A stretch of 50,992 bases of DNA from Bacillota bacterium (GCA_023621995.1 JAMOAB010000123.1:1-50992), one strand, 5' to 3'; shown: positions 1-9,613, counted from the stretch's first letter. Notes: generated from the sequence alone by a model not told the origin. Translations and numbers: made by a program.

Positions 1-854
1 CCCTGAATATGACCTGTGCCCTTTATAGTGATGTCATCCACTACAACCCATTCTGTTTCAACAGGTTCCTCTGGCTCACTTGGTGGCTCTATTGGATCAG
101 CTGGTTCCACTGGTTCTATTGGTTCAACTGGATCTACTGGCTCCTCTGGTTCTTCACTAACGTCCCTACCTATAACTTCTATTTCGTCTACAAACACCCA
201 ATTTTTCTCTCCGAACTCAAAGGTTACTCGTACATATCGCCCTTTTTCACATTCTTCTCCTGCATGCCATACATATTTTTGTGTAGTAGGATCCGTCGGT
301 GTAGTTTCATATTCGTCTTCAACTTCACCTACTTGTGACCAGCGTTCTCCATTTTCAGAGACTTCAATTACTATCTTTGATGGAAAACCGACTCCACTTC
401 CCTGTTGACTTAAGAAGTTTGCACTAACTGAATGAATCTCTTTTACTTCTCCAAGATCGAATGTTACTATCCTTTTAGGCTCGTCTGAGTCATTTTTATG
501 ATGGCCTTGCCAAGCTTTATGGTACATGTTTGCAGAACCATATATTCCGTCCGTTAACTCCTTGTTATCAGTGTCTTCCCAAGCTGGCCTTGCCGGAGTA
601 GATATCTCATAGGGCAATCCCAGTACTAAGTTTATTAAAGGTTCTTCACCTGGCTCTTCACCTGGTACCTCATCTTTGTTTCTTACAAACTTATATGTTT
701 CGTCATATAAGCTTCTTTCCAAATCAGTATCACTTTTTGCACATGCTGCCAGTGTCAACCCCCCTTGATAATAAGCCTTTAAAACATCTCCTTCATTTTT
801 ATGATGACCTTGCCATGCAGTGTCTCTTATGTTCCTTTGTTTAACCCTATAATG
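1..854 (-). pseudogene. Relic of a secreted F5/8-type (discoidin-like) + ChW protein, runs off left edge
   Basis: A minus-strand reading frame stays open from 854 to the window edge but has no start codon; it begins just after an in-frame TAG at 855-857. Reading down the minus strand it gives a short segment with AWQGHHKN, then a roughly 150-residue region typical of F5/8 type C/discoidin-like carbohydrate-binding domains (LTDGIYGS, VTFDLGEVKEIHSVSANFL, IVIEVSENGERW, YVRVTFEFGEKNWVFVDEIE). A long Pro-Glu-rich linker follows (EEPEEPVDPVEPIEPVEP). The last residues, TIKGTGHIQG, look like the start of a ChW repeat. Because the N-terminus and signal peptide are missing and the frame starts directly behind another broken ChW gene, I read this as a gene remnant or as the displaced 3' part of the 962-4227 gene. 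The remaining 3' end lies outside the window. Confidence 0.6.
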
Positions 855-961
855 CTAACCTGAAAATGTTATTTCCCTCGTGAGCTTTCATCTGAGAGCT
901 CATCTATCATCTCAATAGCGGTCTGTGAATCTTCCTCTACAGGATCTTCATCCCCTGAATC

Positions 962-3900
962 TTATTCCTTCTTTGTCACCATTATCTCTTTACTAGCGGT
1001 AGCTTCTCCTTTTCTCAAATCTACCCTATAGGTTCCTTTATCAGCATCTAAGACTTCTATAGTTACTGCTATATTTTCATTTTCTATGAGCTCCTCCACT
1101 ACTAGCTTTATATTCTCTTCTGTCACTTCTTCTAGCTCTAGATCTACAACCTTAGCTATAGCATCTTTAATAGCCTGATCGTCTGCAGCTTTTTCCAACT
1201 CTTCTATCTTAGCTTCTGCTTCTTTGAGTGTGTTTTCATAGTATTTATTTACTGGTGCTAACAATAAATCTTGTAATTTTTTATCTAATGCTTCAAATGC
1301 CGCCCGTGCCTCTTCTACTTCTACCTTATCATCTAGTGTAATCTCAGCCTTATCTGCAAGTGCACATATCTTGTCAACTACAGCCTTAGCTATTTCAAAC
1401 TCATCTTCATCTAGAGCTTCTGTATTGTATATATCCTTTAGATAATCCCTCACAATGGAGATACCATAGTCGGGATTTGGAGCCCATAGTCCTCCAAGAT
1501 CTTCTGTATACTTTATTGTGCCTGCCCATTCTGCCTGACTAGTCCTATACCATCTTGGATGGGGTTCTCCAATAGGTTCTACACCACAGTATATACCTAC
1601 ATGATTGAAGTGTCCCCTCACGCCATCCCAGGGAGTTTCAAATGTCTCATGATCTTCTGTCTTATCTCCAGTGGGGTCAGCAATCTTTATACCTGCCCAA
1701 TTGTTCATATGGGGTTTAACTGCACCAGTGTATTTTCCAAAGTTGGTCTCTTTGGCCGATTGACCGTATAGTATTTCAGAACATATACCTGTCGCTTCAT
1801 TAAACTCCCAATATATAGGGGCTATATCTATAAACCTCTGATGGGCACCCCTCTTTATAGCCCAAGTCTGTGCCTGTAGTAGAGTAGCCTTATTCTCACT
1901 CTGAAGAGGAGTCTTAAGCTCCTGTATCCTAGCTTCAACAGCCTCTAATTTCTCCACGAGCTCTGTAGGTATGGTGGCTTTAAGTTCATCAGATAACCCA
2001 TCATATAGCTTCCTTGCATTCTCTACTTTTAGTTTCTCTTCGGCGATTATCTCTGTAATATTTTCGGGATCTGGAAGACTATTTACTATATCGACAAATT
2101 CTTCTTCTGGAGGCTTGGGTTCTACTATAACTGGTCTTAACTCATCTATGGCTGCAAACTCCTTCCCTGCTACTACTCCGCCAAAGCCTGCCAGCTCTAG
2201 TTCAGCTAGGCCCCCATCGGCTTCTTCCTTAGTTGCAAACTTATCTGTCACTACCCAGTGCCAATCCTTTGATGAATCATATAGGGCAAATGCGTTTTCA
2301 AATCCTTTATCTATGAGTTTTTGAACATTATTTAATGCAGCAGATTTCGCACCATTAATTGTGTATCTGACACAGTACCAGTGTTTAACTTCCCGCATCA
2401 TCTCTTCAAACTCTTCTAGTTTCCCTATATTTGTTACCAATTCCTTTGCTTTATCGGATAGAGCATCATAGGCCTTCCTCGCATCAGTGATAGCCTTGTT
2501 GAGCCTAGCATCTATCTTCTCTACCTCAGTAGGATCTGGTAGCTCATCTATCAAATCAATAACATTTTGTGCATCTCCTTTTAGTTCTTCTATCTTTTCC
2601 TCTGCTCTTTTAAGCTTATAATCTATTATAAGTGCTTTTTGATCGTCGGTAAGATTGTTATATTTTTTCCTTGCTCTATCTACTTCTTCTTTATGCTCTA
2701 AGGTAATATCCTCAATTTTTGGTAGGCCAGCTATTAAGTCCACTACAGATTGGGCACTAGCTAAATCTTCCTCTTTTATTTCCTGTAATTTGATATCTGC
2801 TATTACTGGAAAGTGATCAGAAGCATCTGTATCTATTACTTCTGCATTTACAACTTCTATTTTAGGACTTGTTAATATATAGTCTATACGCTTACTGGGC
2901 TTATCTACAGGAAATGTATAACCTTCCCCTTCACCTGCTAAAACCCAACTATCATTCAGGTATTCAAATAATGGTGCAAGTTCAGGTGCGCCTGGTAGAG
3001 CATTTAAATCACCAACTAAAATCTTAGGTCCTGCTATTTTAGAATAAATATTAAGCGTATCGTCAACTTGCATCTCTCTTACCATTGGATCGCCACGATA
3101 ATCTAAATGAGTTACATAGAAATAGAGCATTTTCCCATTTACATCAATTTTAGCTTCTGGAAAACCTGGCATAGGAGCCGGTGTTGGATCTTTATCTTGA
3201 GTGGAAAGCCTTGTTATTTCATGGTTAGTAGTGGCAATTATCGGATATTTACTCAATATGGCCATTCCATATTTTCTCCGTGGTTTTCCCTCTTCGAGTG
3301 GATCCAAGTCATATATATGTCCATAGAATGAATACATATCTAATTCTTCAGATAAGATTGCAACTTGATCATCAAAATTACTCCTATCACTAAAATTCAC
3401 ATCCACTTCAGTTAGGCCGACAATATCTGCACCCGATTCCCGTATAACCTGTGCTGTACGTTTTAGGTCGTATTTATTATCTATTCCAATACCTGTGCGA
3501 ATATTATAGTTCATAATTCGAATAGTCTCTGGTTCTTCAGGTGCAACAGGTGGTACTGGGTCTCCAGGCTCAACAGGTGGTACTGGTTTGGTGCCTTCTT
3601 TTTCTTTTAATATCCTGATATTAATGGCCTCTACTCTTCTAGATTCTCCCTTAGTACCTGCAAAATCTCCATTAGATTTCCATACACCTACATTTGCCTG
3701 TGGGTCACCTGCTAACTTCAGTGCATGATTTTTATTATCAACACCCCAGCCATACTTTTGCATATGCACTTGATACTCGATCTTATAGCCTTTGTAATCA
3801 TCATTAGTATGAGTATTGATAAGCCTCATCTGAATACCTTCAAGCCGTTTAGCTTGCCCTTTGGTACCAAGATATTTATCTGCCTTCAGCCATAAAGATC

Positions 3901-3991
3901 CATCTTTAGGATCCTTCCAAGTATGATTCCCATCTTTTTCTTTTGGTAGATCTCCCTTAGTTTGAACATGTGCCCTATATACTAGTAACAT
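962..3991 (-). pseudogene. 3' part of a frameshifted secreted ChW / EEP-nuclease-like / glucosaminidase protein
   Basis: The 1009-residue frame has this domain order: two and a half ChW repeats (1-128), a Pro linker, an endonuclease/exonuclease/phosphatase (EEP) domain at about 157-402 with N163, E195, H295, GDLN (D328, N330) and SDH (391-393). Then come three-helix linker repeats (415-475, 476-532, 630-695), a SPOR-like segment (535-612), and a glucosaminidase-type peptidoglycan hydrolase domain (700-855; AKETNFGKYTG with E748). A last helical repeat closes it. The ATG at 3991 lies in the middle of a ChW repeat, so it is not a genuine start. The N-terminus is in the neighbouring frame (4021-4227), separated by a roughly 16-base deletion. 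After the TAA at 962 the same frame continues to 869 with another linker-repeat sequence (SQTAIEMIDELSDE), so the 3' end is also damaged. Intact, it would have been a cell-wall-bound exported hydrolase. Confidence 0.8.
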
Positions 3992-4020
3992 ATCATTAGG
4001 GGCATTAGTAAGCTTTAGGC

Positions 4021-4227
4021 TTACCCTTTACCCGTGGTACCTATCGTAAACATATCATCTTTATATTTGGCTTTGACATCGTAACGGTTTTGAATATGAC
4101 CATATCCACTAAGTTGTATTTCTTTGTCCACAATAAACTTATCACTGGCAAAAGCTATTCCATTTAAAGCCATACTTAAAATAAGTACAAGGACAATAAT
4201 TTTAGATATGTTTATTCTTTTAATCAC
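4021..4227 (-). pseudogene. 5' fragment of the ChW/EEP/glucosaminidase gene (signal peptide and first ChW half-repeat)
   Basis: This frame supplies the missing N-terminus of the gene at 962-3991. A GTG at 4227 sits behind a good ribosome binding site (AGAAGGAGTGG); an ATG at 4311 in the same frame has no clear one. The product has a basic N-terminus, a hydrophobic stretch and an Ala-rich cleavage region (GIAFAS), i.e. a Sec signal peptide. Then follows IQLSGYGHIQNRYD and MFTIGTTGKG, the first half of a ChW repeat. Paralogues here continue GKGKRLEGLSLKL. In this gene the codons for KRLEGL are lost (18 bases expected, 2 present), which puts a stop straight after GKG. SLKLTNAPNDM then resumes in the next frame. 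Either the gene is truly dead or the assembly has lost 16 bases. Confidence 0.75.
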
Positions 4228-4311
4228 GTTTTTCTCCACTCCTTCTAAGGTTTTTTTAGATAAACCTAGATAACTTCTCTTCATAGTTGTACTATCATCA
4301 CCTTTAAACAC

Positions 4312-4789
4312 CTTGCCTTACTAGTTATCACCTCCGATTACTTCCTTTTACAATAGATAGGTAGAAAATATCTGTAGATGAATCTTTTACATTTCTTTCA
4401 AGATTGTTATAAATTAGTGGAAATTTAGTTTCTTAAAATAGTCCTTACGCCTTTGTGCCTTCTGTAGAGAAAGTTAGCTACATGTGTAATATGTAAATTG
4501 CAAAATCTAATGCATATTATAAAATTGCATAAAAAATAGCTTTGTTAGTGTAATTAAGTTTCAACATGTGTTTTATATTGTGTAAAAAAATTTCATACTT
4601 TTGATTTTAATATATATTATGCAATGATTCATAAAAAAATTAATATAATTGTCCTATATTTGAATTTTTCTAGATTTTAAATTAGATGATAAGAGTGAAG
4701 GATATATGAAGAATTCCTAAACTGCAATAGCAGAAATGTCAAACTATATGAAAAATTAAAAGATTGAAATGTCAATAAAAATCGAAATT
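4312..4789. other. AT-rich intergenic region upstream of the broken ChW gene
   Basis: No gene is visible in this stretch. It is very AT-rich and must hold the promoter of the 962-4227 gene, but I see no convincing -35/-10 pair. Near its left end on the minus strand there is a strong ribosome-binding-like sequence (GGAGGTGATAAC, about 4322-4333) about 95 bases before the GTG start. It is followed by TAAGGCA and GTGT, which resemble the leader of the serine hydrolase gene further right. Confidence 0.4.
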
Positions 4790-4832
4790 TTTATACAACA
4801 AAAGGGGTGTAACACCCCTTTTGTTGTATAAA
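4790..4832 (-). terminator. Rho-independent terminator, perfect 17-bp arms
   Basis: The arm TACAACAAAAGGGGTGT at 4794-4810 is exactly complementary to 4812-4828, and pairing extends to 4790/4832. It lies downstream of the 4953-7166 gene and its displaced tail (stop at 4862) and is followed on the minus strand by an A/T-rich run. The symmetry means it could work in both directions. Confidence 0.8.
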
Positions 4833-4861
4833 CCTATTCACTTGTCAAATAGCTTTCAGCC

Positions 4862-4972
4862 CTATAAATCACTTATAAGCTTTTGATACCTTCCTTCAAT
4901 GTCCTCTAATGTTCGCCTATAGTAGTCAGCCTTGAGTACACTGCTCAAGCCCTCAAAGCCTATACGAGTCAT
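4862..4972 (-). pseudogene. Displaced C-terminal tail of the 4953-7166 protein
   Basis: In the frame next to the end of the 4953-7166 gene there is a 36-residue stretch (GFEGLSSVLK, DYYRRTLEDIE) that lines up with the last helical linker repeat of the neighbouring paralogue (NKYYENTLKEAEAKIEEL). The gene in its current frame stops at 4953 after a short unrelated tail (DDSYRL). The simplest reading is a deletion plus frame change around 4955-4975, so that the last helical repeat is no longer translated in frame. Confidence 0.6.
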
Positions 4973-7166
4973 CTTTGTCTGCCAATGTGCAGATTGTATC
5001 TATTACATCCATTGCTACTCCAAGTTCCACCTCAGACAGTGGTTGTATAGAATAGAGCCCAGTCATATAATCCCTTACAACGGATATACCATAGTCAGGG
5101 TTTGGAGCCCACTTCCCTCCTAAGTCCTCTACGTATTTCACCTTACCTGCCCAACCTGCAGTCTTTGTTATATACCATCTAGGATGGGGCTCACCAATAG
5201 GATCTACCCCACAATATATACCCATATGGTTAAAATGTGCCCTTACTCCATCTTCAGGAGTCTCAAATATCTCATGGTCATATGTCTGATCACCACTTGG
5301 ATTAGCTATCTTTATACCTGCCCAATTGTTCATCTCAGGCTTAACTGCACCAGTGTATTTACCGAAGTTGGTCTCCTTGGCAGCCTGGCAGTACAGCGTC
5401 TCAGGATTTATGCCTGTCTGCTCACCATAGTCCCAGTAGCTAGATGCTATATTTATAAAGCGAATATGTGCACCTCGCATTATAGCCCAGGTCTGTGCCT
5501 GCCTTATACTCGCCCTAGACTCCTTCATCAATGGAGTCTTAAGCTCCTCTATTCTATTTTCTACTGCAATTAATTTATCTATAACATGTCCTGGTATAGA
5601 TGCCCTATCTTTGGCAGACATCTTATTATATAATTCTCTCGCCTGTTCCGATCTTACCTTGTCATCTGCTCTTATTTGATTGATACTTTCTGGTCTTGGA
5701 AGGGCATTTACTAGATTGATGAAATTCTCCCTTATGTCTAATTCCTGTAATCGTTCCTCTACTGCCTTTAGCTTGTTTATATTAGTGACAAAAGTCTTCT
5801 GCCTATCTGTAAGAGCATTGTACTCTGCCCGAGCCTTAACTGTAGCATTTTTGAGCGTAGCACTTGCCTCTTTTATTGTCTCTGGATCTGGCAAGCTATC
5901 TATCATACTGACTACCTTATTTGCTACTGTTCTATCCTCTTCAAATAGATCGCCTTGCCTTATTCTAATATCTATGGCTTCAATTCGCCTACGCTCTCCC
6001 TTAGTACCTGCAAAATCACCACTTGACTTCCATACATCTATATAAGCTCTGGGATTACCAACCATGTTTAGAGCATTAGATCTACTATCAACTCCCCAAC
6101 CATATTGGGCCATATGAACCTTATATTCTATCCTGTAGCCACTGTAGTCATCGTTTGTATCGGTATTAATAAGCCTTAGCTGTATGCCTTCTATACGCCT
6201 AGAGTCTTGTCGCGTACCAATATAGCCATCAGATTTAAGCCATAGAGAGCCATCCTTAGGATCTCGCCATACTGAGCTACCCTCTGCCTTTGGCATATCA
6301 CCATGGTGTTCAACATGGGCCCTGTAGACGAGCATCATATTACTAGGGACATCAATAAGCTTTAGGCTAAGACCCTCAAGTCTCTTCCCCTTGCCTGTAG
6401 TACCTACCCTAAATACTGTGTCCCTTATTACATATTCTCCTTTAAGATCACCATGTGTTTGAACATGCCCATGGCCATTTAAAACTACCTCTTGCCCACT
6501 TAAGTATCCTTCAGAAGAGTCTATCGGCCTTATTCTTATGTTAATAGCCTCTATTCGTCTACGTTCACCTTTTGTTCCTGCCAAGCCACCATTTGCCTGC
6601 CATCTATCCATATTTGCCTTAGGATTGCCAAGTAGTCTTAAAGCATTCGTCTTATTATCAATACCCCAACCATATTGGGCCATATGTACCTGATATTCTA
6701 CTTGATATCCATCATAATCCCTATTAGTCCTGGTATCGATAAGCCTAAACTGTATGGCTTCAAGCCTCTTGCCCGTACCTCTTATACCACCAAGATAGTT
6801 GTCGGCCTTTTGCCAAAGTACTCCGTCCTTTGGATCTCGCCATACCGATCCATCCACCTTTTTAGGCATATCGCCATGATCTTGTACATGTGCCCTATAG
6901 ACAAGCATCATATTGCTAGGAGCACCACTGAGTTTTAAATCCACTCCCTCAAGCCGCTTGCCCTCGCCTATAGTCCCAATTCTAAATACACTATCTAGTA
7001 TTACATCCTGACCTTGGACATCATCATAATCTTGAACATATCCATAGCCATCAAGCCCTATCTCTTGTCCTTTTGCAAATGCCATACTACTTAATAAAAT
7101 ACTTGATACTACTATACAAAGTAAAACTTTCCAAATGTTCTTATCCTTCAGCATCTCTTGCACCAT
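4953..7166 (-). CDS. Secreted ChW-repeat protein with C-terminal peptidoglycan glucosaminidase domain
   Basis: The 737-residue product has a signal peptide (1-31; VSSILLSSMAFAKG), then two triads of ChW repeats (about 35-212 and 222-403; motifs such as GKGKRLEGLSLKL, MMLVYRAHV, YGWGVD). Two helical linker repeats follow (410-475, 478-545). The last domain, about 550-705, is a glucosaminidase-type peptidoglycan hydrolase with AAKETNFGKYTG (E598), MNNWAGIK, ETPEDGVRAHFNHM and GGKWAPNPDYG. ChW repeats are known from clostridial surface proteins, so the likely role is cell-wall turnover outside the membrane. The start is uncertain: the ATG at 7166 is almost touching AAGGGGG, and the next ATG (7154, MLKDKN) has about 13 bases spacing. 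The C-terminus is frameshifted relative to its paralogue (see 4862-4972), but all catalytic parts are kept. A terminator lies downstream and a strong promoter upstream. Confidence 0.88.
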   Translation of the reverse strand: MVQEMLKDKNIWKVLLCIVVSSILLSSMAFAKGQEIGLDGYGYVQDYDDVQGQDVILDSVFRIGTIGEGKRLEGVDLKLSGAPSNMMLVYRAHVQDHGDMPKKVDGSVWRDPKDGVLWQKADNYLGGIRGTGKRLEAIQFRLIDTRTNRDYDGYQVEYQVHMAQYGWGIDNKTNALRLLGNPKANMDRWQANGGLAGTKGERRRIEAINIRIRPIDSSEGYLSGQEVVLNGHGHVQTHGDLKGEYVIRDTVFRVGTTGKGKRLEGLSLKLIDVPSNMMLVYRAHVEHHGDMPKAEGSSVWRDPKDGSLWLKSDGYIGTRQDSRRIEGIQLRLINTDTNDDYSGYRIEYKVHMAQYGWGVDSRSNALNMVGNPRAYIDVWKSSGDFAGTKGERRRIEAIDIRIRQGDLFEEDRTVANKVVSMIDSLPDPETIKEASATLKNATVKARAEYNALTDRQKTFVTNINKLKAVEERLQELDIRENFINLVNALPRPESINQIRADDKVRSEQARELYNKMSAKDRASIPGHVIDKLIAVENRIEELKTPLMKESRASIRQAQTWAIMRGAHIRFINIASSYWDYGEQTGINPETLYCQAAKETNFGKYTGAVKPEMNNWAGIKIANPSGDQTYDHEIFETPEDGVRAHFNHMGIYCGVDPIGEPHPRWYITKTAGWAGKVKYVEDLGGKWAPNPDYGISVVRDYMTGLYSIQPLSEVELGVAMDVIDTICTLADKDDSYRL

Positions 7167-7228
7167 TCCCCCTTCACTAGATTGAGTTTATAGACTTGTA
7201 ATCATCATGTATGTATTCTGTATCCCTT

Positions 7229-7256
7229 ATTATACTAAATTTTTCATATATGGCAA
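7229..7256 (-). promoter_or_regulatory. Sigma-A type promoter for the ChW glucosaminidase gene
   Basis: On the minus strand TTGCCA (7251-7256) is separated by 16 bases from a perfect TATAAT (7229-7234). This is about 60 bases upstream of the start of the 4953-7166 gene. Confidence 0.7.
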
Positions 7257-7292
7257 GTTATATAAGCATGGCATTCAGTAAAATTCAATAAA

Positions 7293-7316
7293 AAAATGCC
7301 CAATATTGGGCATTTT
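7293..7316 (-). terminator. Rho-independent terminator of the serine hydrolase gene
   Basis: AAAATGCCCAAT is followed by its exact complement ATTGGGCATTTT, and the minus strand continues with TTTTATTG. It lies directly after the stop codon at 7323. Confidence 0.85.
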
Positions 7317-7322
7317 GAGTCA

Positions 7323-8945
7323 CTATTTATTTTCCAAGAACGCTTCGTAAACTAGGGATACAATGCTTCCATACATCCCCGTCTGATATTTATCTCCATC
7401 AAACCTTCCATCTATTATTTCAGAATGTTTTTTGTTAGTGAGTAGTACTATGACTAACTCGTACTTTGGATCAATTAATGTCAATGTTCCCGTCCAACCA
7501 GTGTGTCCTATGGCGGTATCACTAGCATAAGGACCAAACTGCCAAATCCTATCCATATTTCCTGCTCGATTCCATCCAAGTCCAAAGGTTATGTCATTAT
7601 CTGATGGCTTTGTAAACTGATCTAGTACTCCCTTATCAAAAATCTTGACATCGCCATATCCACCACCATTTAACACCATCTGGCATAGCACTGCCATATC
7701 CTGGGTGTTAGAAAAAAGTCCTGCATGTCCAGATACTCCATCCATGGAATAATAGGTTATCTCATCATGTACTTCTCCACGCAGTGTATACTTTCTTATA
7801 CTTGGAAAATCTATTGTACCCCCTCTGGTGTTCCCCATAGTTTCAGTTGCAGCAAACCTATCTAAACTGAAACCTTTCTTAAGTGGGTTATAGCAAGTAT
7901 GCTTTAACCCTAATGGTTTATAGATATTATTTTCTACATAAAGGTCTAATTTCTGTCCGGTTACATTTTCAATGATATAGCCTAAAAGCATATAATCAAT
8001 ATCGCTATAGATCGTCTTTGTACCTGTTTCATATGTCAATGGAATTTGTTCTAATAGTCTTAAAGTTCTATCTCTGTCAAGTGAATACATCTCTTTCCCA
8101 TAGTGATTGTTTGGATTGTGGAAACCTATCCATGCTTCAAAACCAGCTGTATGTGTCAACAGATGTTTTATAGTTATATTTTCTCTACCTCCACCTACAA
8201 AACCTGGTATATACTTTGAGACTTTATCATTTATATTTATTTTCCCTTCGCTGACTAACTTTTGAATAGCTATATTTGTAGCGAACATCTTTGTATTGGA
8301 AGCTTGGTCAAATATTGTATCTTCTTCCATTGGTGGACATTTGGCTAACAACTGATCACCATCGTATTTTACCTTATAGCCATACGCACTTTTTTTAATT
8401 ACTTTCCCATCTTTAGCAATTAATAGTGCAGCACCTGGAAAACCGTCTTCCACTTCTGATTCTATAAGAGCATCTATTTTTGCTAGCTTTTCTTCGGAAA
8501 AGCCTACCTCTTCTGGTTTTCCCTGTCTTAATTTTGGATAAGGTATATATATATTTAAATAGGTCTCTTCTGGCTCAATATTCTCTACTTTTATTATATT
8601 TGCACCATTCACAGTATATTTGCTTATATCAATGGTAGTAACTTTATTTTTACTAGACAATGCATCTTGCATGTCTACAGCTTTTCCGTTTATATAGACT
8701 TCTACATTCGTAACTCCATTATTTTCTACAATGATTTCTCCTGCACCTTTATAGCCTTTAAATGTTCTCCGATCTCTGGCTAGCACTCTAGATGTGGGAT
8801 CTTCAGATGGGTATCTTGGATCTACTTGGGATACAAAATTTGTCTTACTAGCTGCTTTAGCATGTGTATCATAGCCAACGAACCCAGTAAATAACAGCGT
8901 AAAGGCCAAAACAAAACTCATTACTGTTAAGCATTTGTTTTGCAT
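7323..8945 (-). CDS. Secreted serine hydrolase, beta-lactamase/CubicO family
   Basis: The 540-residue product has an N-terminal signal peptide (1-32). A small beta-rich N-terminal region (about 55-135; VTNVEVYINGKAVDMQ) looks like an accessory sandwich domain. The class C beta-lactamase/transpeptidase-like domain starts near 145 and has SNTK (216-219, the SxxK nucleophile motif), YSD (313-315, in the position of YxN) and HTG in GHTGWTG near the C-terminus (in place of KTG). Family members include esterases, D-amino-acid peptidases and penicillin-binding-like enzymes, so the substrate cannot be told; activity outside the cell, perhaps on peptidoglycan peptides, is inference. It is monocistronic: ATG at 8945 behind AAGGGGGA, and its own terminator. 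The upstream leader contains a two-codon open frame (see 8946-9343). Confidence 0.88.
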   Translation of the reverse strand: MQNKCLTVMSFVLAFTLLFTGFVGYDTHAKAASKTNFVSQVDPRYPSEDPTSRVLARDRRTFKGYKGAGEIIVENNGVTNVEVYINGKAVDMQDALSSKNKVTTIDISKYTVNGANIIKVENIEPEETYLNIYIPYPKLRQGKPEEVGFSEEKLAKIDALIESEVEDGFPGAALLIAKDGKVIKKSAYGYKVKYDGDQLLAKCPPMEEDTIFDQASNTKMFATNIAIQKLVSEGKININDKVSKYIPGFVGGGRENITIKHLLTHTAGFEAWIGFHNPNNHYGKEMYSLDRDRTLRLLEQIPLTYETGTKTIYSDIDYMLLGYIIENVTGQKLDLYVENNIYKPLGLKHTCYNPLKKGFSLDRFAATETMGNTRGGTIDFPSIRKYTLRGEVHDEITYYSMDGVSGHAGLFSNTQDMAVLCQMVLNGGGYGDVKIFDKGVLDQFTKPSDNDITFGLGWNRAGNMDRIWQFGPYASDTAIGHTGWTGTLTLIDPKYELVIVLLTNKKHSEIIDGRFDGDKYQTGMYGSIVSLVYEAFLENK

Positions 8946-9343
8946 TTGTAGAATCCCCCTTAAAATTATTTAAATTGTGGTTTAACTTGTGGATTGATAA
9001 AACTGAATTTAGGTATACACTGCCTTAAAACATATCACCTCCAATATTGGATTTAACTCATAGCTATAGACCTGTTTTTATCTATCTTCAATAAAACATA
9101 CTGGATATCTAGTTTTCTCAATAGATTACATAATTTGCTACGGATTGAATCAATAAATTAAATAATAATTTGCAGATTGAAAAAATAATTGTAGTATTAT
9201 GTCCAAATGTATGAACTTTTATATATGTTATTTATGTAGAAATATTACTTTTTATTAAGTATATCACGAAAATTATTTTCATGCAAGGAAAAATTGTGTA
9301 AATTCCTATTATAAATTGGCATATAAATTGGCAATCAGACTAA
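8946..9343 (-). promoter_or_regulatory. Leader/promoter region of the serine hydrolase, with minimal leader cistron
   Basis: No gene is visible. On the minus strand, about 85 bases before the hydrolase ATG, a strong ribosome binding site GGAGGTGAT is followed at once by ATG TTT TAA, a two-codon open frame (about 9026-9042). Then comes AAGGCAGTGTATACC. The 962-4227 gene has a similar sequence in its leader (GGAGGTGATAAC...TAAGGCA...GTGTTTAAA). I see no clear -35/-10 pair; the sequence to the right is very AT-rich. Confidence 0.4.
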
Positions 9344-9523
9344 TATTACAACACAGTTTTGCATTTATATAAGATAATTTATATCATTGACAACCATCTT
9401 TGGGAAGACATCACCTTTAACGCTAAGACAGTTGTTGCAGATAGGCTGACTCTAGATGAAGGTAGCAACGAAACAGGTGATAATGGTAAATCAGTTGATA
9501 ACAGTAGACCAGGTAATAAGTAG
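9344..9523 (+). pseudogene. C-terminal fragment of a plus-strand gene
   Basis: A plus-strand frame without a start codon ends at TAG 9521-9523. It reads DNHLWEDITFNAKTVVADR and then a polar tail (GSNETGDNGKSVDNSRPGNK). The Ser/Asn/Asp-rich end resembles tails of surface proteins, but I do not recognise the family. A good plus-strand terminator follows at 9568-9613, which supports this being the 3' end of a former plus-strand gene whose body was deleted. Confidence 0.4.
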
Positions 9524-9567
9524 TTTTAAAATAATATATAGTACTTTTATAAACCCCGATACAAAGA

Positions 9568-9613
9568 TGCCTTACAGATCTTGATTTATTCCAAAACCTG
9601 CAAGGCATTTTTT
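9568..9613 (+). terminator. Rho-independent terminator on the plus strand
   Basis: TGCCTTACAG (9568-9577) pairs with CTGCAAGGCA (9598-9607) with one mismatch, followed by TTTTTT (9608-9613). It matches the end of the plus-strand gene fragment at 9344-9523. Confidence 0.65.

Noticed and set aside
16-408. Plus-strand Gly/Ser-rich open frame
   Set aside because: It is the complement of the Pro/Glu linker and F5/8 domain of the minus-strand relic; no ribosome binding site.
9423-9608. Minus-strand 61-codon frame rich in Tyr
   Set aside because: It covers a plus-strand terminator and the plus-strand gene fragment; composition is not protein-like.
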